The position numbers were made by a program, and so were the translations under genes. From JAGVSR01 sp963825555 (GTDB lineage: Bacteria; Pseudomonadota; Alphaproteobacteria; Rhizobiales; Hyphomicrobiaceae): 64,000 nt of DNA. Shown one piece after another: positions 55,189-63,635 of this stretch. Under the pieces are notes generated by a model. It had not been told where the DNA came from. It made no database searches and saw only the letters and a program-made list of their open reading frames with translations. The stretch spans positions 1 to 64,000 of the forward strand of contig CAWGTZ010000007.1 in NCBI GenBank assembly GCA_963825555.1. Reading direction: 5' to 3'. The first letter of the stretch is position 1; the number at the start of each line of letters is the position of its first letter.

Positions 55189-56784
55189 TCAGCGGGTGAG
55201 GGAAGAGGGCCCCGTTCCTGAGCCTGGCTCGCGAGCCTGCCTTTCAAGAGCCTGCCTTTCAAGAGCCTGCCTTTCAAGAGCCTGCAGGTCGGTTTTCCCG
55301 GTCCCCAAGAGCGGCATCTCGTCAATGAAGTAGATATGGCGCGGATGGGAATACGCGGGTCCGAGTGTCATATAGTAGTCAATGAGTTCCTTCTCGCCGA
55401 GCTTCGACCCGACGTTGCGCACGACGAAGGCCACCGGAACCTGGCCCTTCACCTCGTGGGGGACGGGAACGACACAGACGTCCCGCACTTCCGGATGAGT
55501 GGCGAGGATGTTCTCGACTTCGGCCGGGAAGACGTTCTCGCCTCCCACTTGCATCTGGTCATCGACGCGCCCCCTGAAGGTGTACCAGCCGTCCGGGTCG
55601 CACGCCACGATATCCCCGGTATAGACCCAGCCGTCCCGGAAGCGCTCCGCCTGGGCGTCCGGCCGGTTGTAATAGCCGAGGGCGTTGCACTCGCTCCGCA
55701 CGACAAGTTCCCCCGCCTCTCCCTGTGGCAAAATGTTCCCGTCGGAGTCGATGACCTTGCACTCGAAGCCCGGAAGAGCGGGACCGATCGTGCCCAGCTT
55801 GTTTCGGCCGCGTGGGTTCATGGTGATGATGGGCCCAGACTCCGTCAGCCCGTACCCTTCGATCACATCGACACCAGGCAAGGTCTGGACCAGTTCGTCG
55901 AGAAGCGCGCGTGTCATGGGAGCAGACCCCACTGCGATGAACTCGAGGCTGGAGACATCCACGTGCGTTCTTTGTCGCGCGGCATCCAGAATCAGCTTGT
56001 ACGTGGACGGTACACCGGTGGTGTAGGTGCAGCCGTGCGTCTCAATCGCATCGATCACGCGCTCCGCGTCGAACTCCTTGAGAATGACCACCGAGCCGCC
56101 CTGGCTCAGGCACGGGAGGAGCCCCGCGCCAGTGGCGTTCATGTGGAAGAGCGGCGTCGACAACAAGACCCGTGAGTTCTCGTCGATCCGGTTGGACTCC
56201 GCCAGGAGCTGAGCGTTACGCAGTAGCCCACGGTGCGCGAGAAGAACCCCCTTGGACCGTCCGGTCGAGCCCGAGGTGTACGCCTGGATGCAGACGTCGC
56301 TGCCGGCCGACCCATGATCGCAGCGTTCGGGCGAAGCTGAGGCCAGCCAGTCCTCATAGCTTCGAAGCGGACCCCGGTCGGCATCGACGACGATACCGAC
56401 CTCGGCAACCCCGTCGGCCAGGCAGGCGAGGACGGATTCGGCCATCCCGGCACTGCCGAAGACAATGCGACTCCCGCAGTCTCGAGCCAGATCGATGTGC
56501 TGCGGCGGCGGGAACTTGAAGTTGACCGGGACCGCTACGGCGCCGGCCCTGACGATACCGAGCAGGACTTCGGGGAAGCGGATGTCGTTCTCGAAGATGA
56601 CGAGGACGCGCTCGAACCGCTCGACTCCGAGCGAGATCAGCCCATTGGCGACCCGATTGATGCGCTGCTCGAGCTCTGCATACGTCATCGACCGCTCGCC
56701 CTGGATGAGGGCGACTCGCTGCGGGTCCAGGGATAGACCGGTGTCGCACAGCCGCGCGAGGCTGGACGCATCGTCATCGAACAT
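55189..56784 (-). CDS. AMP-forming acyl-CoA ligase
   Basis: 531 residues from ATG 56784, which has GGAG 9 bases upstream; ATGs at 56793 and 56799 are possible. Adenylate-forming motifs: YTSGSTGRSKGVLLAHRG (P-loop-like A3), VIEGYGLTESGP (A5), DGWVYTGDIVACDPDGWYTFRGRVDDQMQVGGENVFPAEVE (A7/A8, quoted in part: YTGDIVACDPDG, GRVDDQMQVGGEN) and LGTGKTDLQAL with the catalytic Lys (A10). It makes acyl-CoA from a carboxylate, ATP and CoA. Just after the A10 Lys lies a run of QALER repeats from a 15-bp minisatellite. Convergent with yciA. Confidence 0.92.
   Translation of the reverse strand: MFDDDASSLARLCDTGLSLDPQRVALIQGERSMTYAELEQRINRVANGLISLGVERFERVLVIFENDIRFPEVLLGIVRAGAVAVPVNFKFPPPQHIDLARDCGSRIVFGSAGMAESVLACLADGVAEVGIVVDADRGPLRSYEDWLASASPERCDHGSAGSDVCIQAYTSGSTGRSKGVLLAHRGLLRNAQLLAESNRIDENSRVLLSTPLFHMNATGAGLLPCLSQGGSVVILKEFDAERVIDAIETHGCTYTTGVPSTYKLILDAARQRTHVDVSSLEFIAVGSAPMTRALLDELVQTLPGVDVIEGYGLTESGPIITMNPRGRNKLGTIGPALPGFECKVIDSDGNILPQGEAGELVVRSECNALGYYNRPDAQAERFRDGWVYTGDIVACDPDGWYTFRGRVDDQMQVGGENVFPAEVENILATHPEVRDVCVVPVPHEVKGQVPVAFVVRNVGSKLGEKELIDYYMTLGPAYSHPRHIYFIDEMPLLGTGKTDLQALERQALERQALERQAREPGSGTGPSSLTR
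55233..55285 (-). repeat. 15-bp in-frame minisatellite in the ligase C-terminus
   Basis: Three exact GAGCCTGCCTTTCAA units (55233-55277) plus a partial fourth encode repeated RQALE on the minus strand. Copy number would change the protein by five residues per unit. Confidence 0.95.
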
Positions 56785-56874
56785 ATTCGTCATCTCCATT
56801 TCACTCGCCCAAAACCACGCCGAGGCCTTCTGCGCCAAGTTGAGGCTAGGCAAGAAGTGATAATGACGTCAACC

Positions 56875-57200
56875 TGGTCAACGGCGGAGCAATTCTGGGC
56901 CAGTTTGGCGGAGTAAAAGTAGGCCATTGGAGCTCGGCACAGGCCGCTCGCGAAGCGCGCCTTCGATAGCGCTGTAGCGATCGAGCGGCCGTCTGGGTCG
57001 GGCTGTCTGTCTGTCAGCGGGTTTGTGGATTGGTTGGGGGAGCTTCGGACTGGTCGCCTGTTTTGGTGGCGGCCGGGTTCTGTTTTTTTTCTTCTGCGAC
57101 GGTGATGGCCGACTGGCGCCTGGTGACGGATTGCTTCAGCCGGTAGCTGTCACCGTTCATCGTCAGGATGTGGACGTGATGGGTGAGGCGATCGAGCAGC
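56875..57200 (-). mobile_element. IS21-family end with istB 3' fragment
   Basis: The minus strand reads LLDRLTHHVHILTMNGDSYRLKQS, the C-terminal segment of the IstB helper ATPase, and past it the non-coding end (ggcctacttttactccgcc-like text) usual for IS21 elements. A run of eight A near 57083 breaks the reading frame of the tail. The istA gene and most of istB are absent; at 57200 the sequence switches to a serine-hydrolase gene. Confidence 0.75.
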
Positions 57201-58085
57201 CTCGATGACCATGTCTACGGAGATAACCGGGTACAGGCCATGATGATGGCCTATCAGGGGAAGGTCGTCTACGAGGCCTATCCCGGGATGAACCCTTGGA
57301 ACTATCATATCTGGGCGTCGGCCTCGAAGACATGTGTCGGTACGCTTGCCTTGATCCTGGAACGTGAGGGCCTGATCGACATCGAGCAACCCATCACGAC
57401 CTACGCAAAGGAACTCGCGGGCACTGCGTGGGACGCGGTCTCCGTCAGGAATGCGCTCAACATGGCGTCCGGCCTCGATGTCGAGGAAACGACCGCGGCA
57501 TTTTTGGACCCCAATAGCTGGATCGAACAATTCTTCGGGAAGCTGCTCGAGGGTGAAGGGACGGCCTGGATCGATGAATTGCGAGAGTTGACGCCTATTG
57601 CAGGCGAGGCGCCGGGATCTCGCTTTCGGTATTCCACAGCGATCACGCAGGCGCTTGTCCTGGCGGTGCAGAATGCATCGAACCTGAGGTATATCGATCT
57701 TTTCAATGACCGTATCTGGTCGAGGATCGGCTGCAAGAACCAGTTCATGGTCGCTCTTGCTGTGGATGGCACCGCCTTCGGCGGCGGTATTAACCTGTCG
57801 ACGCCGGAAGACATGCTGCGCTATGCGATGATCTATACACCCAGCTGGCACATTGTATCCACCGAGCGCGTCGTTAGCGACGATCTGGTGCGCCGCATCC
57901 AGACACTCGGCGATCCGGCTGCCTATCAATCGAGCGCAGAGGAAACTTTTCATTCACAATGGCTTGGGGAGACGGGCCAACGAAACAGCGCCGAGTGGGA
58001 TGTCGTGTTCGCCGATGGCGCCATGTGCAAGCACGGCAACATGCATCAGGGCATCTATGTCGACCCAGTGGCTTGCCCCTCATCG
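57201..58085 (+). pseudogene. Beta-lactamase-like (class C/EstB type) serine hydrolase, both ends cut
   Basis: About 295 residues. The nucleophile motif SASKT (SxxK) sits near residue 35 of the fragment, with VRNALNMASGLD, FRYSTAITQALVLAVQ (Tyr-Ser-Thr at the YxN position) and DGAMCKHGNMHQGIYVDP. The N-terminus is replaced by an IS21 remnant and the last ~30 residues by an IS3 element; the equivalent missing C-terminus is present in the fragment at 18058-18390. The catalytic pocket is retained, but an intact product is unlikely. Confidence 0.82.
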
Positions 58086-58097
58086 CGATACCAGGGA

Positions 58098-58970
58098 TTA
58101 AGTTAGAGCCCGGCCGCTTATAGCCAGCATCTGGGCTGGCCGAAGCGGAGCGTAGGTCAGGTCAGATGCTGGCGGCAAGATCGTTTCTGGCGCCGGCGGT
58201 CGATAACCGAGCGAGGAGTGGGGCCGGATCGCATTGTAATGACGGCGCCATCGCTCGATGAGAACCTGAGCCTCGTAGAGCGTCGAGAACTGCTCACATT
58301 CAAGCAGCTCGTCGCGGAGCTTGGAGTTGAAGCTCTCGCAATAGCCATTCTCCCACGGCGAGCCTGGCTCGATGTAGAGCGTCTTCACACCGATCCGATC
58401 GAGCCAACTGCGCACGTTGCGAGCGACGAACTCAGGGCCATTGTCGGATCGGATATGCTCCGGTGGCCCGTGAGCGACGAAGAGATCGGTCAGGCACTGG
58501 AGGACGTCGTCGGACCTTAGACGCCGCGCGACCACGATCGCCAGGCATCGCCGGGTGAACTCATCGATCACGGTGAGCATCCGAATGGGCCGCCCATCCT
58601 GGGTTCGATCCTGGACGAAGTCATAGGACCAGACATGATTGGGCCGCTCGGGTCGAAGACGGATGCACGAGCCGTCATTGAGCCATAGACGGCCGCGTTT
58701 GGGTTGCTTCTTTGGCACTTTCAGCCCTTCCCGGCGCCAGATCCGGTAGACGCGCTTGACGCTGACGCGCCAGCCGTCGTCGACGAGAAGCTGGCGCACA
58801 CGCCGGTAGCCATAGCGACCGTACTTCTTGGCCAGCCGCACAATGGCGTCGGTCAGCGCGGCCTCGTTGTCACGGATCTTAGGCTTTCGGCGCTGCGTTG
58901 CGCGGGGCTGTCCGACAACCGAACACGCCCGACGCTCCGAGACGGGAATCTGCGAGCGCACGTGATCCAC
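58098..58970 (-). CDS. IS3-family (IS407-like) transposase OrfB
   Basis: 290 residues as an independent frame. DDE core: PNHVWSYDFVQDRTQDG (first Asp), HIRSDNGPEFVARNV (second Asp) and SPWENGYCESFNSKLRDELL (Glu), with an HTH_21-type N-terminus. Upstream of the first Met the frame is open and reads LSPSRKRACVDHVRSQ, the normal start of OrfB, so a -1 frameshift from orfA at GGGAAAATACTAAG probably makes an OrfAB fusion. Confidence 0.92.
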   Translation of the reverse strand: MDHVRSQIPVSERRACSVVGQPRATQRRKPKIRDNEAALTDAIVRLAKKYGRYGYRRVRQLLVDDGWRVSVKRVYRIWRREGLKVPKKQPKRGRLWLNDGSCIRLRPERPNHVWSYDFVQDRTQDGRPIRMLTVIDEFTRRCLAIVVARRLRSDDVLQCLTDLFVAHGPPEHIRSDNGPEFVARNVRSWLDRIGVKTLYIEPGSPWENGYCESFNSKLRDELLECEQFSTLYEAQVLIERWRRHYNAIRPHSSLGYRPPAPETILPPASDLTYAPLRPAQMLAISGRALT

Positions 58971-58993
58971 GCACGCCCGCTTCCGGGAAGGGC

Positions 58994-59272
58994 TTAGTAT
59001 TTTCCCGTCAAAGCTTCCTTCAGGATCAGCTTGTCTAAGGTCAACTCGGAGACCGCCTTCTTCAGGCGCTCGTTCTCGCGTTCGAGTTCCTTCAAGCGCT
59101 TCGCTTGGTCGAGCTTCAGGCCACCGTACTCACGGCGCCACTTGTAGTACGTCTGCTCAGAGATACCGAAGCCCCGGCAGATCTTCCCCACCGTCTCGCC
59201 CTGTCCAAGACGGACCTCCGCTTCGCGCAAAGCCTGGATGATCTCCTCGGTCGACTTGCCTTTCCGTGCCAT
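58994..59272 (-). CDS. IS3-family (IS407-like) transposase OrfA
   Basis: 92 residues: MARKGKSTEEIIQALREAEVRLGQGETVGKICRGFGISEQTYYKWRREYGGL (HTH, quoted in part: GKICRGFGISEQTYYKW) and a leucine-zipper-like LKELERENERLKKAVSELTLDKLILKE. It ends TGKY; the A-rich stretch just before the stop is the likely frameshift site into orfB. Confidence 0.92.
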   Translation of the reverse strand: MARKGKSTEEIIQALREAEVRLGQGETVGKICRGFGISEQTYYKWRREYGGLKLDQAKRLKELERENERLKKAVSELTLDKLILKEALTGKY

Positions 59273-59352
59273 GTCCTTGTCTCCGTTCGAGAGCTTGGAA
59301 ATAGCCGGATTCGAAACTTAAACGTGGTCTCGGATTAGGGGAGCAGGCCAGG

Positions 59353-59939
59353 GTGAGACCTGTAAATGGAATCCCAAGTCCCATGTTCCAGTACGTATCC
59401 AATCCACCCCCACCCTTGATGGGAGAAAGTGCGACCGTGTCGAGCAAATTGAACTTGCCAACGCTGACTGAGAGCCGGTCACCGAATTTCTGATTAAAAT
59501 AGAGCGAGGTGTCGCTGTCACTCCCGCCCACGCGCGGCCATGCGAGAGCGGTATTTACCGGTATGAGGGCGCCCGTGTCGAGTGAATTGACGTCTTCTCC
59601 AAACACCCATTCCTGGTGAAAATTCACGGAAAAACCTCGCCAAAGACCAAGCTTGTGGCCATCGAGATTGACCCGCACGTCTGCTTTATCACCGTACTGC
59701 CAATCCTTCTCCGCGTCTCCTGCAACAACGCCTTGATAGAATTGGGTAACCCACGTATCGACCGCGACTCCACGTTGGCGCAGCTTCGCTTTTGGCGAGC
59801 CTGCGCCTTCAAGCAACGTCGGGCGCGTCCAAAGGCCCGCATGGGGCGAGTCGTCGGCGTGCGCTGCCAGACTGATCAGAAACGTGGCTGAGATCACCGC
59901 ACCAGCAGTGGCAAGATTAGTTCCATTCCAACGTCGCAC
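59353..59939 (-). pseudogene. Carbohydrate porin, 3'-truncated by IS
   Basis: From a GTG at 59939 (the ATG of the intact copy at 19032 is changed) it encodes VRRWNGTNLATAGAVISATFLISLAAHA and on to GLGIPFTGLT, nearly identical to the first ~195 residues of the porin at 19032-20309, then diverges just before the IS3 element. Inverted relative to the intact copy. Confidence 0.88.
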
Positions 59940-60109
59940 TTTGCAGCTCCGATCCAGGCAACTGTCACTTGACCCGAAAGCAAAAGGAATCACGGCGAGA
60001 TTGCATTCGTTTGCAGAAAATTGCCACCTGTTGCTCACGGAGCTCCGCAGCACGATGTGACTTCATCGGACACAAAGCGCACACGAGCCATCCCCCGTCT
60101 TCACGGCTC

Positions 60110-60305
60110 GATTGCTGGTGGCTTATCGTCCGCTGAAAATCGCCGCCCGCGCGTTTCGTTCAAGCCGGGCACTCGCCTCGTGAGGGAATGGCACGGCGTG
60201 ACTCATACGGTTGTCATCCTGGCCGACGGGGTCGAGTGGCGTGGCCAGCGCTATATCGGAGTGTCTTTGGTGATCGCAGAAGGCAAGTGGACACAGCCCG
60301 AATAG
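60110..60305 (+). pseudogene. DUF2924 C-terminal fragment
   Basis: RPRVSFKPGTRLVREWHGVTHTVVILADGVEWRGQRYIGVS aligns with the C-terminal part of the DUF2924 protein at 60890-61348 (TTVKPGTRLVREWKGQTHTVLVHADGVEWHDRRYRSLS), but the N-terminal half is missing. A relic of a second recombinase module. Confidence 0.75.
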
Positions 60306-60525
60306 CACGCTCTCCCTGTCGCGTTGACACCGTGTTTACGGACAACTGGATGTCCCGATATCCCAGCGAAATCGGCCTCGACTTCTGCCGCAAAGGACGC
60401 ATTGGTTGTGGGACAGACGCCGGGGCTGGCCGGTGCCGATCTTCTAGGGCTCGCCTCGCGGAACGCGGGGCTTTGGGTGGTGGGAGCGCCGAGGTGGCGC
60501 AACCATGAAACCCCCGGAGCCCACC

Positions 60526-60888
60526 ATGACCACAATAGAAGCCCGCGTATTTAGCCACGCGAAGAAGCACGCGCCAACGGCGCCCGCCAAATCCGCCAGA
60601 ACTAAGTCAGGCGCCAAGTCTCGACCGATGCCAGCCGAAATTCGCACGGCGTCTCGCGACGAACATCATACCGAGCGCGTGACGAAGCATGATCGCGTCC
60701 TGGAGCTCTTGAGTCAGCGCAACGGCGCCAGCATTCCGGAGTTGATGGAAGCGACCGGCTGGCAGCAGCACAGCGTGCGCGGGTTCCTCGCGGGCACCGT
60801 CAAGAAAAAGCTTGGCTTCACGCTCACGTCGTCAAAGATCGAGGGTGATCTGCGTCGCTACAAGATCGACACCAAGCGCGGTCGCTGA
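60526..60888 (+). CDS. DUF3489 protein (winged-helix-like)
   Basis: 120 residues from ATG 60526 (GGAG 8 bases upstream; the in-frame ATG at 60505 is weaker). The N-terminal 50 residues are basic and disordered; the rest, TKHDRVLELLSQRNGASIPELMEATGWQQHSVRGFLAGTVKKKLGF (in part), is the DUF3489 helix-turn-helix-like domain. It is first of a tight four-gene run ending in the serine recombinase. A regulatory or directionality role is inferred from this conserved neighbourhood. Confidence 0.85.
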   Translation: MTTIEARVFSHAKKHAPTAPAKSARTKSGAKSRPMPAEIRTASRDEHHTERVTKHDRVLELLSQRNGASIPELMEATGWQQHSVRGFLAGTVKKKLGFTLTSSKIEGDLRRYKIDTKRGR

Positions 60889-60889
60889 C

Positions 60890-61348
60890 ATGAGGCCAGT
60901 CTCGATCGATATCTCGGCCGAGTTGGTGCGGCTGGAAGGACTGACCAACTTTGAGTTACGGGCAGAGTGGCGGCGGCTGCATCACATGCAGCCGCCGAAG
61001 AGCCTGTCGCGCGATCTACTTTTGCGCGGCATCACCTACAAAATCCAGGAGAGGGCGTTCGGCGGCCTTTCCAAGTCGGTTCTGCGAAGGCTGACCGGTG
61101 GCGGGCCTGGCGCAACTTGTGACCAGCCCCGAAGGGCTGCGCCCCGCACCACCGTCAAGCCGGGCACGCGGCTCGTGCGCGAGTGGAAAGGGCAAACTCA
61201 TACGGTTCTCGTCCACGCGGACGGCGTTGAATGGCACGACAGGCGATACAGGTCGCTCTCGGTCGTCGCACGTGAGATCACCGGCGCGCACTGGTCCGGA
61301 CCACGGTTCTTCGGCCTGACCTTAAAGAAGGGGACTGCCGATGGCTGA
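60890..61348 (+). CDS. DUF2924 protein
   Basis: 152 residues, one base after the DUF3489 stop. LVRLEGLTNFELRAEWRRLHHMQPPKSLSRDLLLRGITYKIQE and KPGTRLVREWKGQTHTVLVHADGVEW (segments) define DUF2924, a family found next to large serine recombinases in alphaproteobacterial mobile elements. The ATG of the next small ORF overlaps its stop (ATGGCTGA). Function unknown; an accessory to integration or excision is plausible. Confidence 0.88.
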   Translation: MRPVSIDISAELVRLEGLTNFELRAEWRRLHHMQPPKSLSRDLLLRGITYKIQERAFGGLSKSVLRRLTGGGPGATCDQPRRAAPRTTVKPGTRLVREWKGQTHTVLVHADGVEWHDRRYRSLSVVAREITGAHWSGPRFFGLTLKKGTADG

Positions 61349-61505
61349 CTCCGAGCCGGATGCCGCTCGTCGCGCTTTTGCAGGTCTGATCGGCCTGTTG
61401 GAGGATGCGGCGCTCATCGCGTCGGTGGGGCAAGGTGCCGAGACCCTTGATGGAGGGGGCCGTCAATTCAGGCGTCTCGTCACTCTGGAAGGGCGCCTCA
61501 GATGA
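61341..61505 (+). CDS. 54-residue ORF between DUF2924 and recombinase
   Basis: MADSEPDAARRAFAGLIGLLEDAALIASVGQG and a basic tail RRLVTLEGRLR. It overlaps the DUF2924 stop by 8 bases and the recombinase start by 4 (ATGA), so it is positioned as a translational link. Not recognised. The overlaps at both ends argue that it is real. Confidence 0.6.
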   Translation: MADSEPDAARRAFAGLIGLLEDAALIASVGQGAETLDGGGRQFRRLVTLEGRLR

Positions 61506-63199
61506 AACGGCTGAACTGCGCTATCTACACGCGCAAGTCCTCCGACGAAGGGCTCGAGAAGGAGTTCAACTCCCTCGACGCGCAACGGGAGGCCTGCGCT
61601 GCCTACGTCCTTAGCCAGAAGCATGCCGGCTGGGCGGCACTTCCCGATCTCTACGATGACGGAGGGCTGTCGGGCGGCACCATGGATCGTCCTGCGCTGC
61701 AACGGCTGCTTGGCGACATCACGTCCGGCAAGGTTCAGATCGTGGTCGTCTACAAGGTCGACCGGCTGACGCGGTCACTGGCCGATTTTGCGAAGATCGT
61801 CGATGTGCTGGACTCTCATGGCGCCTCGTTCGTTTCTGTGACGCAGTCGTTCAACACGACGACCTCGATGGGCCGTCTCACGCTCAACATGCTGCTCTCG
61901 TTCGCCCAGTTCGAGCGCGAGATTGCGGGCGAACGCATCCGCGACAAGATCGCGGCGTCGAAGGCCAAGGGCATGTGGATGGGTGGCAACGTCCCGCTTG
62001 GCTATGACGTCAAAGAGCGCAAGCTCATCGTCAATCCAGCCGAAGCCGAGACGGTACGCTTGATTTTTCGGCGCTACGCCGAGCTTGGATCGGTCCGCGT
62101 CCTCGCGGGCGAACTCGCCAGTCTTGGTATTGTCAGTAAGCGCCGGCAAGGCGCCGGCGGCGTCCTAGCAGGTGGCAATCGATTTTCCCGTGGCGCGCTC
62201 TACACCTTGCTGCAGAATCCAATCTATCGGGGTGAGATTGCACATCAGGGAAAGGTCTACCCCGGTCAGCACGAAGCCATTGTTGAGGCCGAGCACTGGA
62301 AACTCGTCCAAGACAAGCTGGCCAGAAACCGACAGGCGCGAGCGCTTGGCGCGACTGCGGAAGAGCCGAGCCTGCTTGCCGGTCTGATTGTAGACGGCGA
62401 AGGACACCGCATGACGCCGACACATGCGGTGAAGAAGGGGCGACGCTACCGGTACTACGTCTCGACAGCGCTGATTACGGAGGCTCGCTCGCTTCATGGA
62501 AAGGGCTTGCGCGTGCCGGCAGGCGACGTCGAGGCGCTCGTCCTCGATCGGATAAAGGCTTTTTTTTCTTCGGAGCAAAACGTCGGAGAGACGTTATCAA
62601 ATTTCGGTCTCGATGCAGCAACGCTTCGCTCTTCAATGAAGAAGGTCGACGAACTCACTCACGGCTGGGCGGCCTTGCCGTCGATCAAGATCCGCGAACT
62701 TGTCCGGTCGATTATTGAGCGCGTGTGCGTGCGTGTTGATGAAGTTCTTATCAGTCTCAACAGAAATGAGATCGCAAGGATCCTCGTGGGCGAGGCAACT
62801 CGAGAGCTGTCCCGAGAACAACACGAAACCACTGAACTGCGTGCGGAAGCCAAGTTGCGCCGTGCAGGCAAAGGCATCCGACTGATTGTTGGAGGCGGTC
62901 GATCTGCCAAGCCGGATCGCCAGATGATCGCGCTGCTCAGAAATGCGTATGCGACCCGCGAGGCCTTGATGTCAGGACGCGATGCAACCATCGACGCACT
63001 CGCACAGCGGCTCGGCGTCAAGCGGGACTATCTCTCGGCACACATGCGCGTCACGTATCTCGCGCCCGGTATCGTCAAAGACCTCTTTGAAGGACGCCAG
63101 CCGGAGGCGCTCACAGCGGCCGGCCTTGTCTCACTCTGCAAAGACCTGCCGCACGACTGGCAGCTGCAGCGGGCTGTCCTCGGATTTGAGACGCGATAG
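61502..63199 (+). CDS. Large serine recombinase (site-specific integrase), intact
   Basis: 565 residues. Resolvase domain 1-150: AIYTRKSSDEG with catalytic Ser13, VVYKVDRLTRS, LLSFAQFEREIAGERIRDKI. Then the recombinase domain (GGNVPLGYDVKERKLIVN, YTLLQNPIYRGEIAHQGK) and a zinc-ribbon-type region with MTPTHAVKKGRRYRYYVST, a coiled-coil-like linker and a C-terminal segment DLPHDWQLQRAVLGFE. It is the last gene of the DUF3489-DUF2924-ORF operon and lies about 200 bases from tRNA-Gln. Expected to integrate or excise a phage-like island; a beheaded relative is at 7344-8700. Confidence 0.93.
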   Translation: MKRLNCAIYTRKSSDEGLEKEFNSLDAQREACAAYVLSQKHAGWAALPDLYDDGGLSGGTMDRPALQRLLGDITSGKVQIVVVYKVDRLTRSLADFAKIVDVLDSHGASFVSVTQSFNTTTSMGRLTLNMLLSFAQFEREIAGERIRDKIAASKAKGMWMGGNVPLGYDVKERKLIVNPAEAETVRLIFRRYAELGSVRVLAGELASLGIVSKRRQGAGGVLAGGNRFSRGALYTLLQNPIYRGEIAHQGKVYPGQHEAIVEAEHWKLVQDKLARNRQARALGATAEEPSLLAGLIVDGEGHRMTPTHAVKKGRRYRYYVSTALITEARSLHGKGLRVPAGDVEALVLDRIKAFFSSEQNVGETLSNFGLDAATLRSSMKKVDELTHGWAALPSIKIRELVRSIIERVCVRVDEVLISLNRNEIARILVGEATRELSREQHETTELRAEAKLRRAGKGIRLIVGGGRSAKPDRQMIALLRNAYATREALMSGRDATIDALAQRLGVKRDYLSAHMRVTYLAPGIVKDLFEGRQPEALTAAGLVSLCKDLPHDWQLQRAVLGFETR

Positions 63200-63405
63200 C
63201 GTCTGCCACGTCCGAAAAACGATGCGAGTTTGACCGGCCGAAAATGGGCGACAGAGATAAAACGCGCAAAGAGCCGACGAACGTCGTGCAGAGACGGGGG
63301 GTGCGTACGGGCTCGGAAAACTGACGTCGACAAGGCCCGGAAAAGACGCTAGATTTCTGCCTACGGAAATGGCATAATATGCAGCGATATCAATGACTTA
63401 GACGG

Positions 63406-63479
63406 TGGCTGGGGGACTAGGATTCGAACCTAGACAGGCAGAGTCAAAGTTTGCAGTCCTACCATTAGACGATCCCCCA
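63406..63479 (-). tRNA. tRNA-Gln (anticodon TTG)
   Basis: 74 nt on the minus strand. Acceptor arms TGGGGGA/TCCCCCA pair fully, followed by encoded GCCA. The D-arm region GTCTAATGGTAGGAC, anticodon loop CTTTGAC and T-loop GGTTCGAATCC are all present. The anticodon stem (GCAAA/TCTGC) has one A-C mismatch. The anticodon TTG reads CAA as Gln. Its 3' end marks the point where the recombinase-flanking sequence diverges from its copy at 8.9 kb, so it may be the attachment site of the island. Confidence 0.93.
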
Positions 63480-63635
63480 AGACCGTCGCGCCAAGGGCTT
63501 AAAGCCCCGGGAAGCGCGCCGTATAGCAGGTGAGCCCGCCCCGGGCAAGCCGTCCGGCGGACCCGTTAGGGGCGCAGTTCCCAAAGGCGGACGGCGAAGG
63601 TCTGATACCCAAGCCGGCGTGGCACTGCGGCTCTT

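Larger units (their letters stand above)
58098..59321 (-). mobile_element. IS3-family insertion sequence (IS407-like)
   Basis: Inverted ends TTAAGTTAGAGCCCGGC (58098) and, on the other strand from 59321, TTAAGTTTCGAATCCGGC match with few differences. Inside are orfA and orfB on the minus strand; the orfB TAA falls in the end repeat. It separates the broken serine hydrolase from the broken porin, so one or both were interrupted by this insertion and later rearranged. Confidence 0.82.
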
